From contig MSED01000015.1 of the NCBI GenBank assembly GCA_002099365.1, forward strand, positions 2,418,001-2,482,000: a stretch of 64,000 nt of DNA, written 5' to 3'. Made by a program: the position numbers and the translations under genes. The DNA comes from Phialophora verrucosa (lineage: Eukaryota > Ascomycota > Eurotiomycetes > Chaetothyriales > Herpotrichiellaceae). Positions 12,040 to 22,682 of this stretch are shown here, piece by piece; within the stretch, counting starts at the first letter, position 1; each line of letters opens with the position of its first letter. The notes under the pieces are model-generated. The model worked only from the letters and a program-made list of their open reading frames with translations. It was not told the DNA's origin and made no database searches.

Positions 12040-13058
12040 CAACCATGATCATGTCCTCCTCTACTTCTCATCCGTGTCTTGTGAGCTATGACAATTCATA
12101 TTGGCGGCGGGCGTTTTGGCGTGACGGGGTCCTTTTATCAGACAATGGCAGTGTGCTTGCACAGGCAGGTTACGGGCTTGCGATGAACTCATGTGTTTCA
12201 AGGTTAGGTGACATCGATAACGGAGCTTGGTGGGTCAGGGTACGCGCTCATCAGCGGTGGTTAGGTTAGATGGCTGCTCGGCGTAGTGCTGTGAAGTCGC
12301 GGAAGGAAAGCTCCAGTGTTCAACAGAGTAAAGCAATAATATTCAGGACAGACAGGAACGAACATGAATTCATCGTTATAAGCCCTCTAATTGCCTCCGC
12401 CGCGACCAGAAGGGAGATTGTGATTACACCAATCGCTTTCATCCCTCGGACTTCCTGCATCGGGAGGAGGAGCTTCCTCCCAATCCCATGGGACGCCTTA
12501 CCACCACTAAGATCGTACGATTCCGGATCGTCAAGAAAAGACGCGAATGTCATTGGCTATCTCCCACGTTGGCAGTAGCGGTTCCAGTTCCAAGAGGACA
12601 AGGGCTGCACCCGGTGGTCGAGGATATAAGCAAGCAAGAATGGAGGATGGGTGTCTGTGACTCTAACAACATAAGGACTGAGGCCCTTGGTGCGACCGAG
12701 ACTTCCTGCCTGGCCATGATTGTGACGACGAAGATATTCATTTTCTTCAGTGCGCTCTAGACCACGCTGATCCACAATCAAGAAGTACACAGCACGTATC
12801 CTACCGCAGTAGCAACGGCCTCTGGCGGACTGTATACCGGCACACAACATAGCAACCCTTTCCCAATCCGTCGCTTACTTCCATCCACACTTCGACCGAT
12901 CAATCCATCGCTCGGGATTCGGATCCTGGCCAAGTCGCGAGACTCCGTGTTCTCCAGCACCAACCCCGGCGGTAGCTACGAGCACAGATCTGCACTTTGG
13001 TATCTCGAGTGTCAGAACTCGGGTCTGTCGTTCGGTCTGAGCAAATCGATCAATAAGC
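12040..13058. other. Intergenic region, P450 promoter side
   Basis: About 1 kb with no supportable gene; contains the 3' flank of the bHLH gene and the upstream region of the P450 gene. Confidence 0.45.
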
Positions 13059-14930
13059 ATGTGGCGCGTCGTCTCAGCTGTGCTGGCTCTCCTGGTGGCC
13101 TCTGTGCTGTACTTTGTCAGTCTGGTCTACAAGAAGCGGAGAGAGCTCGATGGACTGGTGAGTTTTGATTGCCGCGAGGATTTCGATGTACTGACCACGG
13201 TCCGCCAGCCACAACCGCCCATGGAAGGGGGCAAATTCTGGGGCCACTTGAAGATCGCGGGTGATTGCAAGAGACTGTTCCCGCCGAACTGCCACATGCA
13301 GAACTGGGTGAATTACATCAGGAAGAAGTACGATCTGGGTGGTGAGTGCCTCCCAGTCACGAGACGGACCGGGGCCTCCTGCTAAAATGTTTTCCGGTCA
13401 CTGTTAGACGTCTTCTACGTCGACTGGTGGCCGCTTGGCCCTCGCTGGGTATTCATCGCCGACCCGGAACTGGCGTCGAAATTCCTGACAACAGGCCAAT
13501 CGCTCCCGAAATCACGCCTCGTCACTGCGTACCTCGCCAAACTCCTCGGCGCGTCCAACATGGTCAGCCTCGAAGGCCAGGCATGGAAGTCTCTCCGATC
13601 GATCTTCAACCCGGGGTTCTCGGCCAGCCACTTGATCACGTTGGTCCCCTATGTCGTGGACTCGAGTCTCGTGCTCCTCGACCTGCTGAGAGAGAAGGCG
13701 AAGACGGGTGAGCTCGTCGAGCTCGATCCCCTGACCATCGGATTTGCCATCGACATCATCGGCAAGGTCGTCATGGACTCGGACTTTGACAGCCAGAAAA
13801 AGCCGCACCCCATCGTCAGCACGTTCAGAAAACAAGTCCTCATGATGCCTAGTGCCTCGAGCATCGGGCCCTTTGACGACATCAACCTTCTCCGCCCATT
13901 TCGACTGTGGTTGAACCAACGCAAACTCGATGGCCTTCTCGGCGCGGAAATTGACAAGAAAGTCGCGGCGCGGAAGACCTTGCAGCAGCAGCAGGCCAAT
14001 GGCAATGGCCACGGCTACGTCTTGGACGAAAAGGCTAAAAAGGACCGGAAACGCTCAATCGTCGACCTCGCCCTCGACGCCTACGAGAAGCAAGTCGCCT
14101 CCGGGGCCGCAGGTGCCATGACCAGCTCGTTCCGGAGCATGGCCATCGACAGCATCAAGACCTTCATCTTTGCGGGCCATGACACCACGTCCGCGACGAT
14201 CTCCTACACCATGTATCTCCTCCATCTGCACCCGAAGGTGTACAAGAAACTCGTGGCGGAGCTGGACGACGTCTACGGCACAGACACGACTGCCGAGCAA
14301 AAAGCAGCCATGATCAAGGACGACCCCCACAGCATCAACAAGCTCGAGTACCTCACCGCGGTGGTCAAGGAAGTCCTGCGCCTGTTCCCGCCCGCGTCGA
14401 CGATCCGCGAGTTGAAAACCCCGGCCGACGTGTCCGCGACCAAGGCCACCTCGATCCTCGACCCGTCCACGGGCAAAGAATGCCCCCTGGTCGGCTACGA
14501 CATCTGGCCCGTCGCGCACATGATCCACCGCAACGAGACCTACTTCCCGCAGCCCCTCTCGTTCATCCCGGAGCGGTTCATCCCGAGCCTCAACCCCTTC
14601 CCCGACGCGAAATTGCACACCCCGGCTGGGAAGGACGCGTGGCGGCCGTTCGAAAAGGGGCCCCGAAACTGCATCGGGCAGGAACTCGCCATGATGGAGG
14701 CCAAGGTCGTGATCGCGCTGATCGCCAAGGACGTCGATTTCACGGCCGAGTTTGACGGCGAGACGATCGAGCCAGGTGATTGGATCCCCAAGGAGACGAG
14801 GGACGAGTTCAAGGATGGCATGCCGGGCCAGGAACGGTTGACCGTCGAAGGCCACCGGCCTTATCAGGTTCTTCTGGGCGCGGCGAGACCGAGGGGTGGC
14901 ATGGCCGGGCGGTTGAAGTTGAGGCGGTAG
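13059..14930 (+). CDS. Cytochrome P450 monooxygenase (class II, microsomal)
   Basis: Haem-thiolate monooxygenase of 584 aa built from three exons, with introns at 13158-13208 (GTGAGT...CCAG, phase 0) and 13342-13407 (GTGAGT...TTAG, phase 1). Residues 5-24 form a single hydrophobic anchor followed by KKRR, placing the catalytic domain on the cytosolic face of the ER. The I-helix motif AGHDTTS starts near residue 333, the ExxR pair is Glu399/Arg402, and the haem loop FEKGPRNCIGQE puts the ligand at Cys499. The style is like P450s of the sterigmatocystin/aflatoxin StcS/AflN neighbourhood, but no other pathway genes flank it, so the substrate is unknown. The C-terminus is Gly/Arg rich. Confidence 0.9.
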
Positions 14931-15253
14931 GACGATACGGGTGGGCGGGATATACACACATGGGGGGGAGAGAAGGATGAGACTTGGCTCGAGTCGAGTC
15001 TGAGCTTTCGGCTCGAATGATATGCACGCAATCAGACTTGTCCAGTCGGGCGAATTCGAATCCGTTATAAAAGTGTACGTCAATCGTGGGTGCATATGTG
15101 TGCGTGCTCATCCAACTCTTATGACAGAGAGAGCATTTCCACAGGCGCCAATGCCGCTCATTTGTCGCCCGACTGGCCAATCGTTTGGCATTGATACCCA
15201 TATACGAGGTATACCCCTTCTAGTTGCCGCAAGAATCGACCGAAGGCAATCAC

Positions 15254-15395
15254 ATCACACCGTCTAGCACACAAGGGTTGCTGATCATCCGTCCCAGCAC
15301 GTAGTTAGTAGGCAGATGCTTATTATCACACCGTCTAGCACACAAGGGTTGCTGATCATCCGTCCCAGCACGTAGTTAGGAGGCGGATATTATTT
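15254..15395. repeat. 71-bp tandem duplication
   Basis: A 55-bp block (starting ATCACACCGTCTAGCACACA) occurs at 15254-15308 and again without change at 15325-15379. The 16 bp after each copy are related but diverged, so the period is 71 bp. Confidence 0.85.
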
Positions 15396-15575
15396 GGGTA
15401 GGCCTCGTCAACCAACCCCGTGTCTAGCTAGCCTAGCGCAATCACGTTCAAATACTGCTGAAGCCTAGACAGACTCGAGATCAAATGGCCATGTGTATTT
15501 CCCTCAGATGACTTTCATCTCTTTGGGCTTCATCGTCATCAGAATCTGCGTTGGGTCAATACAGCTTCGAGCATG

Positions 15576-15714
15576 AGCATGTTTGCATATATCTCCTTAT
15601 TGGCACATCTAGCATGTTTGCATACATCTCCTTATTGGCACATCTAGCATGTTTGCATACATCTCTTTATTGGCACATCTAGCATGTTTGCATACATCTC
15701 TTTATGTGCCAATA
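15576..15714. repeat. 35-bp tandem repeat, about 3.8 copies, ending in an inverted copy
   Basis: Units start at 15576, 15611, 15646 and 15681 (AGCATGTTTGCATACATCTC and onward) and differ by single transitions. The last unit breaks off at TTTAT and is followed by ATGTGCCAATA (15704-15714), the reverse complement of TATTGGCACAT found at the end of each full unit. The array therefore ends in a potential hairpin. Confidence 0.85.
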
Positions 15715-16057
15715 GTGTCCTTGCCCAGGCACGCCAGGCTCCAGACGGGTCCCATCCATCGGAAGCAGGGTCGAACAAGCCTGACATATCGCGTTTCAAT
15801 TCCTGCGCGGCCACAAATACTTTCTATTGTTGATGAATCATGAATGCCTCAGGAATAGGTGTTGTAAATCGGCATGAGCCCGGAAGACCAAGGCTTGTCC
15901 GGTGCTGAGATGTCTCAATGGGCTGAACAAGGCCACGGCTACATCCTTCCAGGTCGAAATGTCCGCAATAGGGACTACTCTAGGACACGTGGGCCTGGGC
16001 AACTCGGGAACGAGAAATCACACGCAAGCGTCAAATACCGCCGCACGTAGCTCACTG

Positions 16058-16440
16058 TTATGGTCGCTCTGGCCAAAGGTATCCGGTGGGAGTACCCATT
16101 GTAAAGTCCGGGATGTAGTCTGCATACCAGAATGCTGGGTCGAGGCTGACCAGTTGCAAGTCCATGATTCCAGTGACCACAGTGGGATCATCTTCCCAAA
16201 AAAGCGAAGAGCGTTCTCTTGTGGAAGTCAGGCTGGAGGAGAGCCGGTGCCACCGCATTCGATTGGTGAATCTTCAGACATCTTCTCAATCCCAGAGTGG
16301 CCTAAAGCCCTTGGAAGGAGATGTAGGTGATCAGATGGCGATCCATGATATCGAGGTCGATCATCAGGACATCGATGCGTTGATGGGAGGAGAGCGGCTG
16401 GGCTGCGACGTTTAAGGCCGTCAACAGCATTACGTCCCGT
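16058..16440 (-). pseudogene. Relic of a fungal aminoglycoside-phosphotransferase/AIM9-like kinase
   Basis: Read on the minus strand, the region gives APALLQPDFHKRTLF in one frame and, directly after a six-base homopolymer (16198-16203), FWEDDPTVVTGIMDLQL then PAFWYADYIPDF in another. Together these match the catalytic block of fungal APH/AIM9-type phosphotransferases, where HPDxHKRNIF is followed by DDPTxxTGIIDWQ. An in-frame TAG lies upstream near 16303-16305, and the usual DWQ is DLQ. With one stop, one frameshift and no start or N-terminal lobe, this is a dead fragment. It lies immediately downstream of the membrane-protein gene on the same strand. Confidence 0.55.
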
Positions 16441-16481
16441 GAGAGAGGCCCATTCTGCTGTCGATGTGACGACGTGCTGAA

Positions 16482-17972
16482 TCAAGGGGGACGCGGGCGG
16501 AGGAGAATGTGGCCGGCGTGGCCATGCTCCCTGAGACCGGCATAACCTCGAGTTTTCCCAGCCTCTCCTTCCCGGTCACCGGCCTCGAATCCATTATCGT
16601 ACGTCACGGGTCCAATCGTCTTGACAATGCTCTTTACCACTTTCTCGTCGTTCATGTCGTCGTTCCCCGCGGGTCTCTCATGCATCTTCTCACGCAGTGG
16701 CTGTGCAAGCAGCAGGAATGCAGTGTACAGGCCCATTTTCCGCCCACTTTGGATGGTGGGGCTGCTCATGCACGCCATCGACCACACCGCCAACATCGCC
16801 GCCGACCAGAGAATCTGACAGGTCACAATGAGACACAACAGCTCGTACGACGCACCCCATTGATACCGGTTGCCGTCGGGGACACAGACCATTTGGTCGC
16901 CTAGCAGAGCGGTGATGCCATGGTTCTTGGCCGGGTCGATCGGGTAGAAGACGTCGCCGTAGTAGAAGCCCGCGTCGACGAGTGTGGAGTTGCTGATGGT
17001 GTAGGTGGTACTGTTCACCACAAGCGTGTCGTTCCGATCAGTCCCACTCCAGTCACTGCCGTCGAGGTACATGATGTTGAGGTGCTCTTCGTAGGCCTTT
17101 GCCGGTAGCTTGTGGATCTCCGAGACGTAGACGAACCATGGGTCCGGTTGGCCCGCAAGGCCCGAGTTGGTGAACTTGTACGCCGCGCTGTCGAGGTATT
17201 CGCGAATCGGCACGGTTGCGTTGGTAGGGAGCTGGATCGCGTATGCGGTCGCAGCTACGAGGGATGTAGATGCCGACACGACCGTGGGGAGGGCCAAGAG
17301 GTAAGAGACGGTCCCGATCAGCCACAGCAGCGCCAATTTGGAACCGCTCTTGGAGAACAAGGCCTGCAGGTACGTCCTGAGTGACGACAAGCTGGTCGGA
17401 TGCACCGTGACCGTCGTGAATGTGGTATACGGGACAGGTTGCCGTTCGGCGAGGAAAGTAAAGACGTCGGTGTAGACGCGGTAGGACATCCACGCCAACG
17501 CGGCTTGTCCGACGCGACCGACGACCAGGTCGAATGCGAGGTCGACGATCTTGGCAGCTGTGAAGGACAAGTCGCCCGTGCGGATGTTGATTTGAAAGAG
17601 GGTCGACCACGAGCTCCAGACCTCTTGGACGTCACATGCCGCAAAGTCTTGCGGGTCGTAGTAGAAGCCGATGTCGTAAAGCAGGCGATTCAACTTGAGC
17701 GCAAAAAGAAGGTGCACCATCAGTGGCCCCGTGACGCAGAAGACAGCGAACCACGCGAACGGGTGGAGGAAGCGCCACGACAACAGCCATTTCATCTGGA
17801 CGCCAGTCGTGGTCGTGGTCCTTGGCTGCGGCTGGGATTGTAAAGCAGGCTTTGTAGTACTTGCAACGCTGCCGGGCTCATCGCGCACGCTGTTCATGTC
17901 AATGACTGCATCTTCCGCATCGACTGTACCGCTATCTCCCATCAGGCTGGCATGTTCGGCATTGTTCGTCAT
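16482..17972 (-). CDS. Conserved-type fungal membrane protein, unknown function
   Basis: Single-exon gene of 496 aa starting at ATG 17972. I do not recognise the family. About 60 polar, Thr/Gln-rich residues precede a hydrophobic segment (near 66-92, PFAWFAVFCVTGPLMVHLL). More hydrophobic stretches follow around 130-150, 215-240 and 385-410. Between the last two lies a stretch of about 140 residues with several N-glycosylation sequons (NAT, NDT, NST, NSTL), which suggests a lumenal or extracellular loop. The C-terminus is charged and probably cytosolic. Length and layout resemble large families of fungal plasma-membrane proteins with four or so helices. Confidence 0.75.
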   Translation of the reverse strand: MTNNAEHASLMGDSGTVDAEDAVIDMNSVRDEPGSVASTTKPALQSQPQPRTTTTTGVQMKWLLSWRFLHPFAWFAVFCVTGPLMVHLLFALKLNRLLYDIGFYYDPQDFAACDVQEVWSSWSTLFQINIRTGDLSFTAAKIVDLAFDLVVGRVGQAALAWMSYRVYTDVFTFLAERQPVPYTTFTTVTVHPTSLSSLRTYLQALFSKSGSKLALLWLIGTVSYLLALPTVVSASTSLVAATAYAIQLPTNATVPIREYLDSAAYKFTNSGLAGQPDPWFVYVSEIHKLPAKAYEEHLNIMYLDGSDWSGTDRNDTLVVNSTTYTISNSTLVDAGFYYGDVFYPIDPAKNHGITALLGDQMVCVPDGNRYQWGASYELLCLIVTCQILWSAAMLAVWSMACMSSPTIQSGRKMGLYTAFLLLAQPLREKMHERPAGNDDMNDEKVVKSIVKTIGPVTYDNGFEAGDREGEAGKTRGYAGLREHGHAGHILLRPRPP

Positions 17973-19117
17973 TGAGCGTATTCACCGAAGGATAGAGATC
18001 TTCGCGCCAGGCTTCTTGGGGTCGATGGTGAAGGTGGACAGGAGTACTGTAGCTCAAGTTTGCTGCTAACGAGGGCGATAACGAGTCCACTATATGTTGG
18101 ATGATGTCGCGCTCGGCGACGAGGGACAGCGCCTCCATGGCCCTCCGGGTCGCATTTGAAACAGGGGATGGCGAAGAGATTAAGGGCACTCGGCTAACGT
18201 GTTCGCCTTACCAGCAGCCCTCTCAGACATAGCCCAGACCGGACCAGGGGCGGTTTGTGTATTTTGTCCATGTATCCTATAGGCATCGACGTCCATGCCG
18301 CACTGCCTGGGACGGGCCACATTCACATCCGTGGATCACGGGCGGCAATATCTGGGGTGCCCGACTACATATGTACATACTGTACCTCTATGACTCGAGA
18401 ACGAAAAACCTATTTGCTATTTACAGTTTGGTCCTACCGAGTAGAGGGTGAGCAAAGGCCGCTTTAACCTGAGCTTTAACTGGGCTCTTGGCTGAGCATC
18501 ACTGAGGCTCTGTGAGCAGGGGCTTCATCTGGCCCCTTCCGATCTGCTATACGAGTACAATTCTTGCCTCTCGGCTAGGCATCCGTCCGTGTCAAGGCGA
18601 GCCGTCAGGAACCTGGCAGATTCCCGGCCCCTGCAGTGCTGCCTAAACTTCCTTGTGGAAAGTATGGGCTGTGCTGATCTAACCGAACGAGAATCAGAAC
18701 CCTACGCGGGCTTGTTTTAGGACTCAGAGCGTGCCAGAATAGATCCTCATCAACCGGTTATTGGGATCGAAATGATGCAATCAGGGGAAGAGAAGTAATC
18801 AGTAAACTTAGCATACCGTGTTCAACAGAGACGTTACTTTGTATTCTCTCGAAGGACAGACAGCTTACTTACTGTTTACTGTACGTCTGTCTCGACGCCA
18901 ATTAGTTGAAGCGTCAGCCAGCTTCCTTCCAACGTTGCGCCTAGTATCGATCAATCATTGACTCGTCAACCAGCAAAGAGTCTAAGTATCGCGATCGCCA
19001 TCATACGTCGTTCATGGTGCTAGACTCAAACGGCCGTTGGATATCGTGGTTTCAGCAAGAACCCGCACCAGTACTACTATACAGACAGCAAAAACAGATC
19101 TGTGCTGCAATTATTCT
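17973..19117. other. Intergenic region, no gene seen
   Basis: About 1.1 kb between two minus-strand genes, so it holds the promoter of the membrane-protein gene and the 3' flank of the DUF2235 gene. Short open frames here have no support. Confidence 0.45.
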
Positions 19118-21112
19118 CTACTCGTCATCGTCGTCATATCGCCGACTTCGTCTTCGTCTCTGTCTGTCTGGATCGCCGCCACTGTCCCTCTTCCTCCTGT
19201 GCCGCCTCTCGCGGTCCCGCTCCCTGCTATCGTCACTATCGTAGGGGAGCCCGTCTGGATTCAGGGACCTCGATCTCCCGCCGCTCCGTCTCCCATGCGG
19301 CGGGGGCGGTACGGAGCCAGGAGGACCAACGAACGAACCCGGCGGTGGCGGTCTACCCCCGTACTGGCCATACGGACCACCTCCACCGGGCGGTGGCGGA
19401 CCCGGCCCGTTCGGCATGCCATTCTGCCCGCCGTGTCGTCGGGACCTCCTCTTCCCTTGCTGAGGGTTGAGCCGCAGTTGCGTCACGAAATCGTACACCC
19501 TGGGAGACTGTCTCAGCAAGACCAGTTCCGTCTCGGACAATCTCTCCTCGGGGATTTTCTCCTGTCCACCCTTTTCGTTTCGAGCACCACCTCTCCTTCT
19601 CGTGGAGCCGCCGCCGTGGTTGGTCCACACGACCAGCAACCCATCTTGGTTTCCGCCCTGGCCCGGCCCCACGGCTTCGACGTCGAAAGTCCAGTCCCTC
19701 AAGGCCGGCGGATTGTATGTGCCACGATCAAGGGGGCCGGGGCCCGCCAGACCGAGTCTCGCCCGCACGCTCGCGTGGATGTACTCATTCGTGCCTCGTA
19801 GGTGTTTCGTCGTCGGCCGCCCCGTATGCGGGTCCGTCCGGAAGTAGTTGCCCGGCGTTCTCGTCTTGCTGCCCGTCAGGGAATAGATGCCCTTGAGCGA
19901 ATTATAGAGCTCTCCAAACGCCCACCACCGCGTCCTCTGGCCCGATCGCTTGTAATACGCCCGGCCCTGCTCCCACACGCCCATCAGGAAGTTCCGCTCA
20001 AAGTCCAGAAACGGCTCGAGCTTGCTGATCATCCACGCGAGCGTAATGTCGGCCAACTCTTGATCGTCGTACCCGCCTCCGACGTTCGAGTGCACGCCCG
20101 GAAACCAACACTGGACGAGGTTCGTCGTGGTGTTGTCCCGTTTCTCCCACAGGGCCGGCGAGAAGGGAGCCCGTCGCTCATCCAGCGCCAACGCCTGGAA
20201 CGCGTTCTCAATGCACGGGTTCAGCCGCGTGTCGTAGAACTCGTAGTCGTGCATCCCTGGCGCTTGGAGCCGGAGACCTTCGAGCCAGGGCACGCGCGGG
20301 ATGCCCAAGCTGCCGACCGTGTCCCAGCAACAGATGGCCTTGATGGGGACATTCAACCTCGTCAGGCCCCGGCGCGACAATTCTTGCACGTAGTGCTCGT
20401 CGAAGGGCAGTCTCTTCTCCGGGAACGGCACGTGCGGATACTGCGACACGTAGCGGTCGTCGAAGCGATGCTCCCAGTCCTCGAAGATCTCGTTGAAATA
20501 CGGGAGCCCGTCTCGGGTGAGGAGACCGAGCGCGCCCACCATGCCGCCCACGGTACGCGCGGTGAACGCGCCACGAGAGAAGCCCATGATGAAGATCTCG
20601 TCGCCCGGCCGCCAGTTCGCGGCGAGGTACGTGTACGCCGTGCGCATGTTCTCTCGGATCCCTAGCCCCGTGGCACCGCCTACCACTCGGGACGCCGGCC
20701 CACCTTGGGTCCCGACGCCAGCTTGGTAGTTCACGATCTGGGGGATGCCGTCGCGCGACGTGTCCTTGATCGCCCACCCGATCCGTGACACGTTCGAGGG
20801 CGGCTGTTTATGTCCGTTCGTCAGGCCGTTGTCGGCGTCTAACCAGGTCCCGTCGCATGTTATGATCAGACGTTTCTTGGGCCCGTGGATGGGTCGCTCG
20901 AGCGTGCCCGGCATGGGTCCCAGTGTCGCGGAGAGAGGTGGAGGTTCGAAGCGCGACGGAGGACGGCTGAGGGCACTAGGCGCGAGCGAATGAGGTGGTG
21001 GAGGTGCGCCGAAGACTGCGGAGCCGTGTGCGCTCGCCGCGTATCCTGGTGGTGGTGGAGGTGCAAGCCCACTCGCCAGCGAGGACCGTGCATTGGGCGG
21101 TGGGCGCGACAT
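19118..21112 (-). CDS. DUF2235 (Tle1-like) alpha/beta-hydrolase with proline- and RS-rich tails
   Basis: Single-exon gene of 664 aa from ATG 21112. The first 75 residues are Pro/Ser-rich. The DUF2235 domain starts with KKRLIITCDGTWLDADNG (Asp88) and contains the nucleophile elbow GFSRGAFTAR (Ser179). It ends around WFPGVHSNVGGGYDD, which carries the presumed catalytic His. DUF2235 is the fold of the bacterial T6SS phospholipase Tle1. Fungal members are common intracellular proteins whose substrates are mostly unknown; a phospholipase or other esterase is the reasonable guess. The last 130 residues are Gly/Pro-rich and then strongly Arg/Ser/Asp-rich (SRERDRERRHRRKRD), unlike the catalytic core and probably disordered. 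Confidence 0.87.
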   Translation of the reverse strand: MSRPPPNARSSLASGLAPPPPPGYAASAHGSAVFGAPPPPHSLAPSALSRPPSRFEPPPLSATLGPMPGTLERPIHGPKKRLIITCDGTWLDADNGLTNGHKQPPSNVSRIGWAIKDTSRDGIPQIVNYQAGVGTQGGPASRVVGGATGLGIRENMRTAYTYLAANWRPGDEIFIMGFSRGAFTARTVGGMVGALGLLTRDGLPYFNEIFEDWEHRFDDRYVSQYPHVPFPEKRLPFDEHYVQELSRRGLTRLNVPIKAICCWDTVGSLGIPRVPWLEGLRLQAPGMHDYEFYDTRLNPCIENAFQALALDERRAPFSPALWEKRDNTTTNLVQCWFPGVHSNVGGGYDDQELADITLAWMISKLEPFLDFERNFLMGVWEQGRAYYKRSGQRTRWWAFGELYNSLKGIYSLTGSKTRTPGNYFRTDPHTGRPTTKHLRGTNEYIHASVRARLGLAGPGPLDRGTYNPPALRDWTFDVEAVGPGQGGNQDGLLVVWTNHGGGSTRRRGGARNEKGGQEKIPEERLSETELVLLRQSPRVYDFVTQLRLNPQQGKRRSRRHGGQNGMPNGPGPPPPGGGGPYGQYGGRPPPPGSFVGPPGSVPPPPHGRRSGGRSRSLNPDGLPYDSDDSRERDRERRHRRKRDSGGDPDRQRRRRSRRYDDDDE

Positions 21113-21635
21113 GGTGCTTCTTTGATGTTGGCGTTCAGATCCTCGTCGGCGCTAAGAGAGGATCACAATGGCATTGTGCACGGACGTATATGTGGCAGCT
21201 GTCGGCGATCGAGGGTGGTTGCGATGTCTAGCAGGCAGGGTCGCCTTCGTCTCGAGATGCGATCTTGTGGTGTGACTTCCATCGACTCGAGCTCCAGCCG
21301 TGAGCAGCGGGCCTCACCAGGGCACGCGACAACGAGGTCAATACGAGGCGACGGTCGAGGCAGCGACGACGAGATAGAGGACACCAGCGCAGAGGTAAAA
21401 GCGAGCTTCATTATCCTACGAGATGCAAAAACACGAGGCTTGTGTTGTCCAGCTTGTGACAGCCCCCACCATGCGCGATTCACCCCAGCCTCCTTCTCGC
21501 CATCACCACCGCCGCCGCCGCCACCCGTTCATGCAGAAACCCGGATGGCTGGGCGTCGCTAAACAGGCAGTAACCTTAACCAATGCTCCATAAGTCCGTG
21601 CATGTCCGACGACCTCCCCTCGCCTATCACATCCC
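21113..21635. other. Intergenic region (promoter of the DUF2235 gene)
   Basis: About 520 bp with no gene seen, upstream of the DUF2235 start and downstream of the But2-domain gene. Confidence 0.45.
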
Positions 21636-22268
21636 TCATGGGGTGTCTGACTCGTACGTGATGAACAGCCCAATCGGACATTGATTCCAGTCTTGGAACC
21701 ATCTCAGGCTACTGTTCGAGCTGCTCAACGTGACCGCGATTCTCCCTGGCACACAGATCGTGCTGCCGAGCGCCCATGCGTGGCCTGGGTTGATGTGGAT
21801 GATTCTGGGAAAGCCGTGCGGGTTTGCTTGCAGTGGTTGATTGTTGTACGTTGTGTTACCCTCCACTGCGCCTCCGCCAAGGACCGAGAGGGAAAAGATG
21901 TACTCGCCGTAGGCGCCTTTGAATTGGAAGGACGATGTACTCAATTGGCTTTGGGTGGGGAAGAAGAACTCGAGCACGCACAGCTGGCCTTTGCGGGACG
22001 GTGGGATGTCGAAGTTGAAGATCATTGCAATATCGCCAGCCGTGACATACGGCGTGAGAGTGTTGGCATACGCACTATCAGGCTTGTTCTGGGAGACCGG
22101 TATCGCCAAGTGTGGAAACTCGAAGTCTGGGAAGGCAGGAAGGTAGGCAGGGCATGGACCAGGCTGAGTGATATCGCCGTCGCTGGCCGGATCAAACTTT
22201 GGAGGAACATATCGCTGTGCAAAAACGCTGCTGAGGAAGAAGCCGAGGATGATGTAGATGGAATGCAT
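21636..22268 (-). CDS. Secreted protein with But2 C-terminal domain
   Basis: Single-exon gene of 210 aa. Residues 1-17 (IYIILGFFLSSVFAQ) look like a cleavable signal peptide. The rest matches the But2 C-terminal domain (Pfam PF09792) in order: the FPHLAIPV opening, FNFDIP, a Cys followed by FFFPTQSQL, a YNN stretch, a Cys before the serine-rich strand, and the terminal FQDWNQCPIGLFITY. Such proteins are abundant, often cell-wall or secreted fungal proteins of unclear function; the name comes from a fission-yeast ubiquitin-like-protein binder and should not be read as function here. Two conserved Cys pairs could form disulphides. Confidence 0.82.
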   Translation of the reverse strand: MHSIYIILGFFLSSVFAQRYVPPKFDPASDGDITQPGPCPAYLPAFPDFEFPHLAIPVSQNKPDSAYANTLTPYVTAGDIAMIFNFDIPPSRKGQLCVLEFFFPTQSQLSTSSFQFKGAYGEYIFSLSVLGGGAVEGNTTYNNQPLQANPHGFPRIIHINPGHAWALGSTICVPGRIAVTLSSSNSSLRWFQDWNQCPIGLFITYESDTP

Positions 22269-22682
22269 AGTGGCCAGGTATTTGCTTTCACAAACAGTGA
22301 GCAGTCAAGAGGCACCAAAAGTTCCAAAATGCTGCAACGTCCACTGTGTGGCTGCGAGAAAGAAGAAGAGATTAGGATGGGACATGCTGCTACATAAAGG
22401 ACACAATGGACAGGAAGGAACATTGCCGGCATCCAGCCACGCAAGCTGAAGGAGTGTTTGCTACTCTGATGATGGCAGGTGCTGCTGTACCTGTACCTGT
22501 TCCACGAATCCTGGGAAGACACTGATGCGGTTGTCTTCTTCCGGTGCTCTGTACAGACGAAGAAAAGGCCACCGAGTACCGTCACCCTCGCACAGATCGT
22601 CCACCCCCATTTGTCATGCCTTCAATGCAAACATCCAAATCCTGAACACCAAATTCTTGCACTTTGCGCCTGCCCATGCTTT
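22269..22682. other. Intergenic region (But2-gene promoter / ADE4 3' flank)
   Basis: About 410 bp, no gene seen. Confidence 0.45.

Larger units (their letters stand above)
14931..16057. other. Repeat-bearing intergenic region
   Basis: No gene seen. It holds two separate tandem arrays, a 71-bp duplication and a 35-bp repeat (annotated individually). Confidence 0.5.

Noticed and set aside
14055..15095. 346-codon minus-strand frame
   Set aside because: Antisense shadow of the P450 exon 3, produced by its high third-position GC.
15500..15800. CRISPR-like array (35-bp units)
   Set aside because: Units are directly adjacent without spacers and the genome is fungal; a simple tandem repeat.
19802..20665. 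287-codon plus-strand frame
   Set aside because: Antisense shadow of the DUF2235 gene.
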